From Chitinophagaceae bacterium (GTDB lineage Bacteria > Bacteroidota > Bacteroidia > Chitinophagales > Chitinophagaceae), in assembly GCA_025934485.1 (NCBI GenBank), contig JAICXX010000001.1:1-64000 (forward strand): a stretch of DNA of 64,000 nucleotides, in the 5' to 3' direction. A program made the position numbers and the translations under genes. Under the pieces are notes generated by a model that saw only the letters and a program-made list of their open reading frames with translations, did no database searches and had not been told where the DNA came from. Of the stretch, positions 51,744 to 61,188 are shown piece after piece. Position 1 is the stretch's first letter. Every line of letters begins with the position of its first letter.

Positions 51744-52652
51744 TTACCATACCACCGTAGCCGATTTAAAACACCTTGACAAGGACCTCGCAGAGGTCCC
51801 GGTGGAAGAAATGGATTTCGGCAAAAGGTGCGATGACAATTTTACAAAAATAGCATCCCCAAACCCGCGGCTGGACGACCCCTTGCGGAACAACACCAGC
51901 TTATCATTGATGTACAAGAGAATATCCATGGTATTGGCCGAACGACACCACTGGTAGCTAGGCCGAAAGCGGATCATGAACATGTCGAGCGAGTCGCCGC
52001 GGAGACCGGTGAGCATCGACACCCGCGTGCGGGGGAATCTGTAGTCGATATAGTAGTCTTCTTCTTCCTGCTTCAGCCGCTTCTTTAGCCGGCGTTTGCC
52101 GACCTCGCCTTTTGAAAAATAGCCGATGGGGCTGAAGCTAAGCCCGGGACCATCGCCGGGCCTCTTCTCATTCCAGAGTTTTACCGGATGCTTCTTGTCC
52201 AGCAACCAGGCATAGTCTTCGTGCCGTTGCAGGGAATCGAATTGATAGCTGCTTGTCTCGGTGACCTTGACGGCGGGGAGGGCGACGACTTTCTCGTGCA
52301 GATACACCGTGTACTCCGAATCGAGCATGCTGCGGTTCACCGGCAACGTATCATTGAGATACCCAGCGGAGGTAATGATAAGTGTATCACCGGGACGCGT
52401 GGCGATGCGGTAATTGCCACCCAGATCAGAGATATTGTGCTGACCGAGCGCGCGATTGCTCACCGTAACGCCGGCAAGGATCTCGCCAGAGCTTTTCAGC
52501 CTGATCCTGCCGGAGAGATGCGCCGGAGGCGGGGAAGACGACTGCAACGGCTGTCGGGGGAGCGGCGGCTGTTGGGTATGCGCCGGTTGCTGCGCCAGGG
52601 CCGTCGCCGGGACCAGCAAACAACAGAACAGCCACCGGTTAGTTGCATTCAT
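51744..52652 (-). CDS. Carboxypeptidase-regulatory-like domain protein
   Basis: Exported protein of 302 residues. A signal peptide ends near ALAQQ (about 20), a Pro/Gln-rich stretch follows, then a CarboxypepD_reg-like domain (about 45-120: LSGRIRLKSSGEILAGVTVS, DTLIITSAGYLNDTL). The C-terminal half carries a charged helix (KRRLKKRLKQEEEDYYIDYR). The terminal 25 residues (SSTGTSARSLSRC…) look atypical, so a late frameshift cannot be excluded. The ATG at 52650-52652 is chosen because it gives the signal peptide. It lies about 100 bp downstream of the efflux operon, same strand. Confidence 0.7.
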   Translation of the reverse strand: MNATNRWLFCCLLVPATALAQQPAHTQQPPLPRQPLQSSSPPPAHLSGRIRLKSSGEILAGVTVSNRALGQHNISDLGGNYRIATRPGDTLIITSAGYLNDTLPVNRSMLDSEYTVYLHEKVVALPAVKVTETSSYQFDSLQRHEDYAWLLDKKHPVKLWNEKRPGDGPGLSFSPIGYFSKGEVGKRRLKKRLKQEEEDYYIDYRFPRTRVSMLTGLRGDSLDMFMIRFRPSYQWCRSANTMDILLYINDKLVLFRKGSSSRGFGDAIFVKLSSHLLPKSISSTGTSARSLSRCFKSATVVW

Positions 52653-52753
52653 AAGAAGACAGTTGAGGGATAACCAAATATGCAAATTTTCAGCCTGCGC
52701 CGCCGGCGACCGAACGAGGTTTAACATAAGATTAGAGCGAGCGCGCAGATCGC

Positions 52754-53989
52754 TTACTCATACCGCAATGCCTCGATGGGATCGAGCCGCGAGGCTTTTT
52801 GCGCGGGATAATAGCCAAAGAAGACGCCGGTGATCGCGCACACCAAAAAAGACAACACAATAGACGACTCGGTGACGAGGGTGGGCCAATTGAGGAAGAG
52901 GGTGACCAGCCGGGCGGAGGTGATGCCCAGCACGACCCCGATGAGGCCGCCGGTGATGCTGATCAGGATCGCTTCGGTGAGGAATTGCAACAGGATGTCG
53001 ACCCCGCGCGCGCCAATGGACATGCGCAGACCGATCTCGCGCGTGCGTTCCGTCACCGAGACATACATGATGTTCATGATGCCGATGCCACCCACGAGCA
53101 GCGAGATGCCGGCAATGACGGCCAGCAGGATCGTGAGGAGCTGGCTAGTCGAAGAAAAGGTATTGATAAGCTCCTGCATGGTCCGGACGGCAAAGTCGTC
53201 TTCATCCGTGGGCTTTAGCCGGTGCGTCGTCCGCAGGATGTTGGAGATCTCATCCGAAGCGGCGGTGGTGACGTTCTCGCTCACGGCCGATGCATAGATG
53301 TTCTGCACGAAGATCGTAGAGTTGGCCTGCGCGAGGATACGCCGCTGCACCGTGGTGAAAGGAGCGATGATGACATCGTCCTGATCCTGACCGAACGCAC
53401 TTTCCCCTTTGGTCGTCAACGTGCCGATCACCAGCAACGGCACATTACCAAAACGAATATATTTCCCGATGGGCGATTCGCCGTTGGGGAAGAGGTTGCT
53501 TATCACCGTTTGGCCCAACAGGCAGACCTTGGCCTGGACCTGGACATCCCGATCGGTAAACGGGATGCCGTCCTGCAATGCCCACTGGCGGATCACGGAA
53601 AGATAATCGGGGTCGACACCCTGAATGGTCGTAGGCCAGTTGTTATTCCCATAAATAGCCTGTCCCTTTGCATTCGCCATGGGCGTCACGGCGCTGAGAT
53701 CGGGTGCTTCCTTTTGCAAGGCTTTGACATCCTCGAGCGTCAGCGTCTGCACGGTGGTGGCGTCGAGCCGCGCGCCCGCGGAGATATTGCTGTTAGGCCG
53801 GATGATGATCATATTCGATCCCATCCCGCTAAGGGCGCTCTGGATGCTTTGCTTCGATCCCTGGCCGATCGCTACCATGGCGATCACGGCTCCCACCCCG
53901 ATGATGATACCCAGCATGGTGAGAAAGGCCCGAAGCTTGTTGCGCTGCAGTGCCTTTAACGCGATCCGGAGAAGATTGAAGAGGCTCAT
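52754..53989 (-). CDS. MacB-type ABC transporter permease
   Basis: Protein of 411 residues with one N-terminal helix, a large periplasmic MacB_PCD domain (about 45-250) and a C-terminal FtsX domain of three helices (about 285-400, with GIGIMNIMYVSVTERTREIG and LRMSIGARG). The ATPase is a separate polypeptide, encoded 10 bp upstream. The start is the ATG at 53987-53989; the longer frame overlaps the ATPase gene. It is the last gene of a TolC-MacA-MacB operon for export of a macrolide-like compound, peptide or lipid. Confidence 0.92.
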   Translation of the reverse strand: MSLFNLLRIALKALQRNKLRAFLTMLGIIIGVGAVIAMVAIGQGSKQSIQSALSGMGSNMIIIRPNSNISAGARLDATTVQTLTLEDVKALQKEAPDLSAVTPMANAKGQAIYGNNNWPTTIQGVDPDYLSVIRQWALQDGIPFTDRDVQVQAKVCLLGQTVISNLFPNGESPIGKYIRFGNVPLLVIGTLTTKGESAFGQDQDDVIIAPFTTVQRRILAQANSTIFVQNIYASAVSENVTTAASDEISNILRTTHRLKPTDEDDFAVRTMQELINTFSSTSQLLTILLAVIAGISLLVGGIGIMNIMYVSVTERTREIGLRMSIGARGVDILLQFLTEAILISITGGLIGVVLGITSARLVTLFLNWPTLVTESSIVLSFLVCAITGVFFGYYPAQKASRLDPIEALRYE

Positions 53990-53999
53990 GGTAACTGTT

Positions 54000-54794
54000 T
54001 TAATGGTGGTCGTCAGTTTTGTCGTCCGTCGCCGGCGTGGTCGGTGCGTAGTCATCACTCGAAGGCAGCGAGGCCAGCACCTCACGCGCGGATTTCTTGT
54101 TCTCGTTGAGGCTATCCTTGACCACCCTGCCATCCTTGAGCATGATCGTCCGGCTGCTAAAGGCGGCGATGTCGGGCTCGTGCGTCACGAAGACTATCGT
54201 CCGGCCCTGTGCGTTGAGCTCCTGGATGAGGGCCATGATACTATACGAACTGCGGGAATCCAGGTTGCCCGTGGCCTCATCTGCCAGGATCATCACGGGC
54301 TCGTTGACCAGCGCCCGCGCGATGGCCACACGCTGCTGCTGTCCGCCCGACAGCTGGCTCGGCGTATGATCCAGCCTGTCCCCTAAGTTAACCGCTTCGA
54401 GCGCTTTTATCGCGCGCTCCTTACGCTCTTTGGCGCTCATGGCGGGGTTATAAAGCAGCGGCAACTCCACATTCTCCAGCGCCGACGTCCGGGGTAATAG
54501 GTTATAGGCCTGGAACACGAAGCCAATCTTATGATTCCGCAGCTTCGCGAGGTCGTTGCGCCCCAGCTTTCGGACATCGACGCCATCGAGCAGATAGGTC
54601 CCTTCGCTGGGCTTGTCGAGACATCCCAGGGTGTTGAGCAGCGTTGTCTTACCTGAGCCACTGCTACCCATGATCGTCAGGAACTCGCCCGCGCTGACGT
54701 CGAAGGAAACTCCTTTGAGGGCCCTGACGATCTCCGAACCCATACGAAATTCCCGTTTGATATCATGCAGCTCGAGTATTTTTTGCGTGCTCAT
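54000..54794 (-). CDS. MacB-type ABC transporter ATP-binding protein
   Basis: ATPase of 264 residues with Walker A (GSSGSGKTT), signature (LSGGQQQRVAIARAL), Walker B (VMILADEATGNLD) and the switch His (VTHEPDIA). It is the LolD/MacB type, with a 35-residue acidic tail. The ATG (54792-54794) overlaps the stop codon of the adaptor gene in an ATGA arrangement, so translation is probably coupled. Confidence 0.94.
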   Translation of the reverse strand: MSTQKILELHDIKREFRMGSEIVRALKGVSFDVSAGEFLTIMGSSGSGKTTLLNTLGCLDKPSEGTYLLDGVDVRKLGRNDLAKLRNHKIGFVFQAYNLLPRTSALENVELPLLYNPAMSAKERKERAIKALEAVNLGDRLDHTPSQLSGGQQQRVAIARALVNEPVMILADEATGNLDSRSSYSIMALIQELNAQGRTIVFVTHEPDIAAFSSRTIMLKDGRVVKDSLNENKKSAREVLASLPSSDDYAPTTPATDDKTDDHH

Positions 54795-56149
54795 CGTCCT
54801 CCGCCTCCTCCGCCGGATGGTCTTCCGCCTCCCCCATTGCTGCCGCCGCTGCCGCCAGCGTTACCGGAAGGCCGGGAATTACTACGACGCCGCGTGGGCA
54901 TAAAAGGACTCCGTTCGGCGCCCGCAGACTTCTGGCCCTTTGCGGCCACCTCGACGCCATTGACGATCTCATCGGTGACGGCCAGCCCGCTCAACACCTG
55001 CACCCTGGTATCGTTGTTGAGACCCGTAGTGATCTTTTTCTCGACGAGGCTATCGCCATATTTTACCCAGACAAAGGCCGGCGTACCGGTGACCGGAGCG
55101 CTGTCGATCTCGCGGCTGGAGGAATCATGGTGATGCCTCGGCGGTGAGAGCGGGTTAACGGCATTGCGCCGGGTTTCGACGGCCACTTCGTGCTCACCGG
55201 CGGTATCGGGGATCAACTTGTATTGTTTGGCAAGCGAAGCGTCGGGTTTGAATTTGATCGATTTGGAGGTGATCAGCATCGCGCTGTCCACCTCTTTAGT
55301 GAAAATAAAAATATTCGCCGTCATTCCCGGCTTGAGCTTGAGATCGGCGTTGGGGGCGGTGACCATGGTACTATAAGTGACGACGTTGGCCGTGGTCACG
55401 GGCTCCAGCCGCACCTGGTTCACCGTACCCGTAAAGGAGATATCCGGGTAGGCATCAACGGTGAAGGTCACCCGCTCGCCGATCCGCACATCCCCGATAT
55501 CGGCTTCGGAGACTGCCGCCTGCACCTGCATCTTGCTGATGTCTTTGGCGATGATGAAGAGCGTCGGCGTATTGAAGCTGGCGGCCACCGTCTGCCCGAC
55601 GCTTACATTACGCGTCATCACGACCCCATCCACCGGTGAATGGATACTCGCATATTGCAGGTTCTTCGTGGCGCCGTCGAGCTGCGCCTGTACGCTTGCT
55701 ACCGTAGCTTTGGCCGCCAGGTACTGGTTCTGGGCGTTCTCGTAATCCGCCTTCGAAATGGCGCCGGTGTTGTAAAGCGTCTGCTGACGGTCGAATGTGC
55801 TTTTTTGATAGATCTCCGCAGCCTTGGCCTGGGCAAGATTGGCCTTGTACTGATCCACTGCGGCGAGAAAAAGTGATTTGTCGAGTTCGGCGATCAGCTG
55901 TCCCTTGTGGACCTTGGCGTTGAAATCGGTATAGATGTTTTGGATCGTCCCCGAGACCTGCGTCCCTACGGATACCGTGTCCACGGGCTCCACGGTGCCG
56001 GTGGCCGTGACGCTTTTAGAGATATAGCCATATCGGGGAAACTCCGTCTCCAGGATCAGGGGTTTCTCTTCCTTGTGCAAAAGGAAATACCACAGCCCGG
56101 CGCCGGCCGCGAGGAGAACAAGGATGATGATGACGATTCGGGTCTTCAT
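54791..56149 (-). CDS. MacA/HlyD-type periplasmic adaptor
   Basis: Protein of 452 residues. An N-terminal signal anchor (about 5-22), the barrel-sandwich/lipoyl half with SVGTQVSGTIQNIYTDFNAK, a helical hairpin (about 95-165), and beta-barrel domains follow the membrane fusion protein plan. An insert with a His-rich loop (PPRHHHDSSSRE) lies near residue 345. The end is an unusual Gly/Ser/Arg-rich tail (about 420-452). It links the MacB pair to TolC. It starts 4 bp after the TolC gene. Confidence 0.93.
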   Translation of the reverse strand: MKTRIVIIILVLLAAGAGLWYFLLHKEEKPLILETEFPRYGYISKSVTATGTVEPVDTVSVGTQVSGTIQNIYTDFNAKVHKGQLIAELDKSLFLAAVDQYKANLAQAKAAEIYQKSTFDRQQTLYNTGAISKADYENAQNQYLAAKATVASVQAQLDGATKNLQYASIHSPVDGVVMTRNVSVGQTVAASFNTPTLFIIAKDISKMQVQAAVSEADIGDVRIGERVTFTVDAYPDISFTGTVNQVRLEPVTTANVVTYSTMVTAPNADLKLKPGMTANIFIFTKEVDSAMLITSKSIKFKPDASLAKQYKLIPDTAGEHEVAVETRRNAVNPLSPPRHHHDSSSREIDSAPVTGTPAFVWVKYGDSLVEKKITTGLNNDTRVQVLSGLAVTDEIVNGVEVAAKGQKSAGAERSPFMPTRRRSNSRPSGNAGGSGGSNGGGGRPSGGGGGGR

Positions 56150-56153
56150 GGAT

Positions 56154-57506
56154 TTATAATTTTACCGCTATTCCCATATAGAAATCATAGATCTTAATGC
56201 TCAGGGCTGCATTGTACTTGGCCTGTATATACGCCTGAAAGGCTTGTGTATACAGCGTCTTCTGCTGCAGGTAATCCACAACGGTCGAAGCCCCTACTTT
56301 GAGCTCTTGGCCCGCGATCCTGAAGGTCTCCTGGTTAGCCCGCAATTCTTCCACCGCGGCATCGTATTGCGCCTGGGCATTGATGACATTGATATAGGCC
56401 TGCTCGATATCCAGCGCCAGCGTCGACTGCGTACCCAGCAAGCTGAGTTTCGAATTCGCCACTTCGATCTTTGCCTCTTCGACCTGCGTTTTTACGGTCC
56501 GACGGGTGAAGATGGGGATGGACAGGTTGAGACCCACCTCCTGGAAGAAGTTGTTGTCCAGCTGCCGCGTATAGTCGTCATTGACATTGTTGCTGTATCC
56601 GGTAGAGATCTCGGCAGAAGCGCTAAGGACGGGAAGATATCCCGCCCGGGCTTTGGCTAGATCGTAACGGGAGATGTCGATGCCCAGCTGCGCGTTTTTT
56701 ATTTCGGGCCGGGTTCGCGTGGCAATGGCCACCGCCGAGTCCAGACCCGTGACTGCTTCCTTGGAGATAATCGTGTCCGGGCTGACAATGTCGAAGCTAT
56801 CCTGAAAGGGTAGCTGCAACAGTTGTTTGAGCGTGACTTTGTTCTGCCGGACGGCGCTCTGTGCGGTCACGAGGTTGTACTTGTCCGTAGCAAGCTGGGC
56901 CTGCAGTTCGATATAGGCGTTCCTGGCGATACTGCCGGCCTCGTATTCCTTCTTGCCCTGGTCGACCTGTGCGGCGGAGGTATGCACGAGGTCTTCGATA
57001 TACACCACATTCTCTTTGGCCAGCAGGATGGCCAGGTAGGCCTGAGTGATCTGTAGGGTGATGTCGTTGATCGTTTGAAGGACGCTGAGGTTGGCCGATT
57101 CGATTTCGAGATTCTTCTGCCGGATATCGTTATTGATCAGGCCGCCGTTGTAGATCGTCATACCGGATGAAAGTGTAAAACTTTGTGAGAAGGAGCTCTG
57201 GGTCTGAAAGCCGCCGATGACGCCGCTCACCGATTTGTTGCTGTGGGTATAGGTCAATGGCACCGAGCCGGTGAGCGTAGGCTGCCGGTTGGCCCTTGAC
57301 AGAAGATAGTTTTGCTGCGCCGTTTGAACGTTCAGTCGTAGCATGTTGAGCTGAACATTGTTCTTTTTCGCATAGTCTAGACAGGTCTGCAGGTCCCAGT
57401 GTGTGGGGAGGCTGTCCTGCCTATGTGCGGCGGTACTATCCTGGCCGCGGGCGGCGCCGGCGAGGGCCAGCAGTATGACAAGGAACACTGAAAGTCGCGG
57501 GTACAT
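56154..57506 (-). CDS. TolC-family outer membrane efflux protein
   Basis: Protein of 450 residues. A signal peptide (about 1-21) precedes two repeated OEP domains of long helices (WDLQTCLDYAKKNNVQLNML at about 37; a second set from about 255). The protein forms a trimeric outer membrane tunnel. First gene of the four-gene efflux operon. The gap to the divergent DJ-1/PfpI gene (190 bp) holds the promoters and no ORF. Confidence 0.92.
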   Translation of the reverse strand: MYPRLSVFLVILLALAGAARGQDSTAAHRQDSLPTHWDLQTCLDYAKKNNVQLNMLRLNVQTAQQNYLLSRANRQPTLTGSVPLTYTHSNKSVSGVIGGFQTQSSFSQSFTLSSGMTIYNGGLINNDIRQKNLEIESANLSVLQTINDITLQITQAYLAILLAKENVVYIEDLVHTSAAQVDQGKKEYEAGSIARNAYIELQAQLATDKYNLVTAQSAVRQNKVTLKQLLQLPFQDSFDIVSPDTIISKEAVTGLDSAVAIATRTRPEIKNAQLGIDISRYDLAKARAGYLPVLSASAEISTGYSNNVNDDYTRQLDNNFFQEVGLNLSIPIFTRRTVKTQVEEAKIEVANSKLSLLGTQSTLALDIEQAYINVINAQAQYDAAVEELRANQETFRIAGQELKVGASTVVDYLQQKTLYTQAFQAYIQAKYNAALSIKIYDFYMGIAVKL

Positions 57507-57696
57507 AGTCCCTGTTTTAAGGTTACTGTGTGACTAAAGTGTTACAAAGCGCACGCCATAACGCTTTTCATTGGCCCGCTTGTGGAAAACAGGGTTTTCC
57601 CTGGCCGTTTCCGCGTTGCCGGACCGGGTGCATGGTATTGTTTTTGAATCGTCTACCCCGTTAGACCACCTATTTTTTCACTTTAAAATTTCGCAT

Positions 57697-58275
57697 ATGG
57701 CAACGTTAAGTGGTAAGAGGGTAGCCATTCTCACTGAAAATGGCTTCGAGGAAGTAGAGCTCACCAGTCCGAAGAAGGCGCTGGAGGAAGCGGGCGCCGC
57801 CGTGGATATCGTGTCACCCCAAAAAGGGAAAGTCAAAGCCTGGGATAAGGACCACTGGTCCATAGAATTGCCGGTAGACGAGGCGCTCGACGACGCCAAG
57901 GTCGATGACTACGACGCCCTGATGCTGCCGGGAGGCGTGCTGAACCCGGATCAGCTGCGGATGAACAAAAAGGCTGTGGAATTTGCGCAACAGTTCCTTG
58001 AAACCGGCAAACCGGTGGCGGCGATCTGTCATGGCCCGCAGTTACTCATCGAAACCGGGCTTATCGAGGGCCGGAAGATGACCTCTTATTGGTCCCTGAG
58101 GACCGATATGGAAAATGCGGGAGTGATCTGGGAGGACGAGGAGGTCATCGTCGACAACGGTCTCGTCTCGAGCCGCAGTCCCAAAGACCTGGAGGCATTC
58201 AACCGAAAGATGATAGAAGAGATCAAAGAGGGTGAGCATTCGCCGGCGGCTTATGCACCGGGTCCGCGTCACTAG
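57697..58275 (+). CDS. DJ-1/PfpI family protein (YhbO-like)
   Basis: Protein of 192 residues. The nucleophile elbow AAICHGPQLLIETG carries the conserved Cys-His, and LMLPGGVLNPDQLR the Gly-rich loop; the acidic partner near the N-terminus is ENGFEEVEL. Relatives act as general stress proteins, glyoxalase III or protein/nucleotide deglycases; the true activity is debated. The frame opens at 57571, but the family begins at the ATG at 57697. Confidence 0.92.
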   Translation: MATLSGKRVAILTENGFEEVELTSPKKALEEAGAAVDIVSPQKGKVKAWDKDHWSIELPVDEALDDAKVDDYDALMLPGGVLNPDQLRMNKKAVEFAQQFLETGKPVAAICHGPQLLIETGLIEGRKMTSYWSLRTDMENAGVIWEDEEVIVDNGLVSSRSPKDLEAFNRKMIEEIKEGEHSPAAYAPGPRH

Positions 58276-58406
58276 TTGGAGCTCCGGCAGAAAGCCGTGC
58301 GGCCGGACAAGTGGTGTATCGATTGCGGACATTGGGGGGCAGCAGCGTTGTAACAGTCGATTGATCCTTAATCCTTTCGATAACCGGCATTCTGAGGCAG
58401 GTAGGC

Positions 58407-60293
58407 ATGCTTATTACTTTCTTCAAGACTGCCTGGCGCAATATTGTCCGCGATAAAGTTTACAGCGGTATTGAATTTATCGGGACTGGCGACAGGGATG
58501 GCTGTCGCATTACTCATCGGGCTTTGGGTTCGCTATCAGCTCTCCTATGACCGATTTTTCGCCGGCTATGAGCGGGCCTGCCAGGTGCGATTCAACTATA
58601 GTGATCATGGCGTTATCCGGAACCAAACGGAGGTGTGTTTGCCGCTGGGCGATGCGTTGAAGAAGGATATCCCCGAGGTGGAGCATGTGGCGCCGGTTTT
58701 CGATATCGGGCAGCAGGTGATGGTGGTGAAGGACAAGCGTATCTATGGCGATGTGCAATATGTGGGGGGAGGAATTTTTGCGGGTGTTCCCTTTTGCGTT
58801 GTTGGCGGGTGATGCTAGTCAGGCGCTGAAAGGACCAAGCTCATCGGTGGTGATCACCGAGTCGACGGCGAGAAGGCTGTTCGGTACAGCGGATGCGCTG
58901 AACAGGACGGTACGTTTCGGGAGCGATTTTTTGAAAATGGCCACCGTTGTGCCGGATCAGCCTCGTAACAGCACTCACTGGTGACGCTGTCGGGGTGCCC
59001 TATGGAAACGGGTTGTTCTGGCTGATCATGCTTTCGGTCGTGTTCCTGACAGGGCTGCTCGCGGGGAGCCGGCCGGCCTTCTTTCTTTCTTCCTTCCAGC
59101 CGGTGAAAGTCTCAAAGGGGGATTTGACGACGTCCCGAAGATACCCGGGCCGGTGGTTCCGCCAAGGCTGGTCATCAAGGAAGGTGTTGGTGGTCCTGCA
59201 GTTCACCTGTAGCATCGCGCTGACCATCAGTACCATCACCGTCTATTAGCAGATACAATATGCCAAGAACCGGCCGAGTGGGTATGACCCGAGCGGGCTT
59301 ATCGTTTCGCGCGCCCATTCGTATGCGTTCGCGGCTTTCAAACAAGAGGCATTGGCATCCGGAGTGCTGAGCAATGTAACGCGTTCTTTAAACCCACAGA
59401 CGAACCCGGAAGAAAAGTTGAGGATCGACAATTGGCCGGGGCGGCTACCGGATGAGCCTTTGGCGCTGGCGGTGAATGCCGTTGACGATTCCGACTATTT
59501 CCGGACGCTGGGCATCGGCTTTGTTAGTGGAGATGATTTCAAGGGCAATGAAAAGGCGGATTCGAACAGTGTCATTCTGAACGAGACGGCTGTAACGCGG
59601 ATGCGATTGAAACAGCCATTGAACCAATGCGTGGACTGTTCGTTCCATGGCACCGCTCACCGCTTGCGAATCATCGGCGTGGTCAAGGACGCCCTGGCGC
59701 AAAACCCTTTTGGCGCGGCGGAGCCGGGGATGTTCCTGTATCAACCCACCTGGTCCTGGCAGTACACGATGCGGCCGGCGCCGATGGTATCCACGTCTGT
59801 GGCATTGGCAAAACTGAAGGCCATTTGCGAGAAATTTGCGCCGGATAAACCTTTTGCTTATAGTTTCGCCGACGAGACCTATGCTTCGAAATTTGCGATG
59901 GAGGTGTTGATCGGGCGGTTGGCTGGGATCTTCGGCGCGCTGGCGATCTTTATCTCCTGTCTTGGCCTTTTTGGGCTGGCGGCTTATACGGCCGAACAGC
60001 GCATCAGGGAGATCGGCATCCGCAAGGTGCTGGGGGCGACGGTGAGCCAGGTGTTGTTGCTGTTGTCCAGCGACTTTATCGTGCTGGTGGGGATCAGCTG
60101 TCTGATCGCGGCGCCTGTGGCCTGTTATTTCCTGCATCAGTGGCTGGCGGGATATTATTACCGGGTCACCATGAGCGAGCTGGTATTTGTTGCGGCGGCT
60201 TTGGTTGCGCTCGTCATTACGGCGATCACGGTGGGTTTCCAGAGTGTCAAGGCCGCGCTGACGAACCTCGTGAGCAATCCGCGGAGTGAGTAG
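58407..60293 (+). pseudogene. Decayed FtsX-family ABC transporter permease
   Basis: A single ancestral permease can be followed through three frames. It starts at ATG 58407 (FFKTAWRNIVRDKVYS) and shifts near 58465 to the frame reading VLNLSGLATGMAVALLIGLW. It shifts again near 58770, in a run of Gs, to FLRVFPFALLAGDASQALKG, and stops at 58984. Much of the first periplasmic domain is then missing. The gene resumes as NGLFWLIMLSVVFLTGLLAG, meets an in-frame TAG at 59247-59249 inside VY*QIQYAKNRPSG, and continues to 60293 with a good second FtsX domain (LFGLAAYTAEQRIREIGIRK). At least two frameshifts, a deletion and a nonsense codon make it non-functional. Confidence 0.9.
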
Positions 60294-60587
60294 GCCGGGA
60301 ACAGGGCTGGTTTGTGTCGCGCCGTGGTGATCTATTCGGGCTAGGTCGCCATTAAGATCAACGTCCTTAACTCATGCTTTATTGATTTACAGTCGACTCT
60401 TTCATTATTCTATTTTCAATTCCGAAATTATTAAGATATTATAGGCTCTTCAAATGAGGCACAGCGTATCCCGAATATTGGCTTAACGCTGAAGCTTTTT
60501 ACGAATCCAAAGGAACGTGCAAGGTTTTCGCAAACATTCACCGAAAATTACGCAACGGCAAAGACCGATATGATTAATTGGTCCTTC
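60294..60587. other. AT-rich gap, possible gene remnant
   Basis: There is no complete gene in these 294 bp. A plus-strand frame between about 60432 and 60590 reads IPNIGLTLKLFTNPKERARF and on into FSQTFTENYATAKTDMIN, which looks protein-like but lacks a start and runs into the 3' end of the opposing SRPBCC gene. It may be a remnant of a gene lost alongside the neighbouring permease pseudogene. Confidence 0.3.
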
Positions 60588-61091
60588 CTATTTGTTGCTG
60601 AGATAGGCGTCGAGCCAGCCCATCACTTTTTCCCAGATCCCGGCGTTGCCGTATGCGGCCTGCGGGCGACCGGCAAAGCCCTCGTCCCTGATCGTCACCA
60701 GCGTTCCATGAGGAGAAGCCTGGAATCGATAGGTAATCGTTGTCTCCCTTTCGCCCTGAAAAGGATGCGAAGAGAATCGCCTGGTCATCACCAGCTTGTT
60801 AGGGAAATCGAGCTCGCAGAATTCACCGAAACCATATACGACATTACCGTCGTTCAGTTGGACCGCCACGCTCCATGCGCCGCAAACCCGCAGGTCCGCT
60901 TTCCAGTTCGTTTGATAATAAAACCCGGGAAACTTCCACCAGTTCTCTATTTCCTTTGTAGTGAGGGCATTGAATACCTGTTCGGGCGTTCCACCAATCT
61001 CCGCAACGGCCAGGATCATCCCGCCGATGCCGTCGGCGACCGCTTTTGGGGCCTTTTTGCCTTCTTCCGGTGCTCTGAAATCTTGTTTCAT
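60588..61091 (-). CDS. SRPBCC/AHSA1-domain protein
   Basis: Protein of 167 residues with the helix-grip fold of activator-of-Hsp90-ATPase-like proteins: EIGGTPEQVFNALTTKEIEN, WWKFPGFYYQTNWKADLRVC, and a C-terminal amphipathic helix (IWEKVMGWLDAYLSNK). Members bind hydrophobic ligands, and most bacterial ones have no assigned role. It starts at the ATG at 61089-61091. Not part of an obvious operon. Confidence 0.85.
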   Translation of the reverse strand: MKQDFRAPEEGKKAPKAVADGIGGMILAVAEIGGTPEQVFNALTTKEIENWWKFPGFYYQTNWKADLRVCGAWSVAVQLNDGNVVYGFGEFCELDFPNKLVMTRRFSSHPFQGERETTITYRFQASPHGTLVTIRDEGFAGRPQAAYGNAGIWEKVMGWLDAYLSNK

Positions 61092-61188
61092 GGCTTTTTA
61101 GTTTTGAAACAAAGCTAAACCGACCGGGTGACGAATAGCATATCGAAAATGGAGATAATCACTCGGCGCCCATTTACAGTCACGGGGC

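Noticed and set aside
51697-51957. Plus-strand 86-codon frame after the macro-domain gene
   Set aside because: It lies wholly opposite the 3' part of the carboxypeptidase-regulatory-like gene, begins with a non-conserved start and has no recognisable features.
60570-61118. Plus-strand 182-codon frame
   Set aside because: It is antisense to a clear SRPBCC-domain gene and has no domain of its own.
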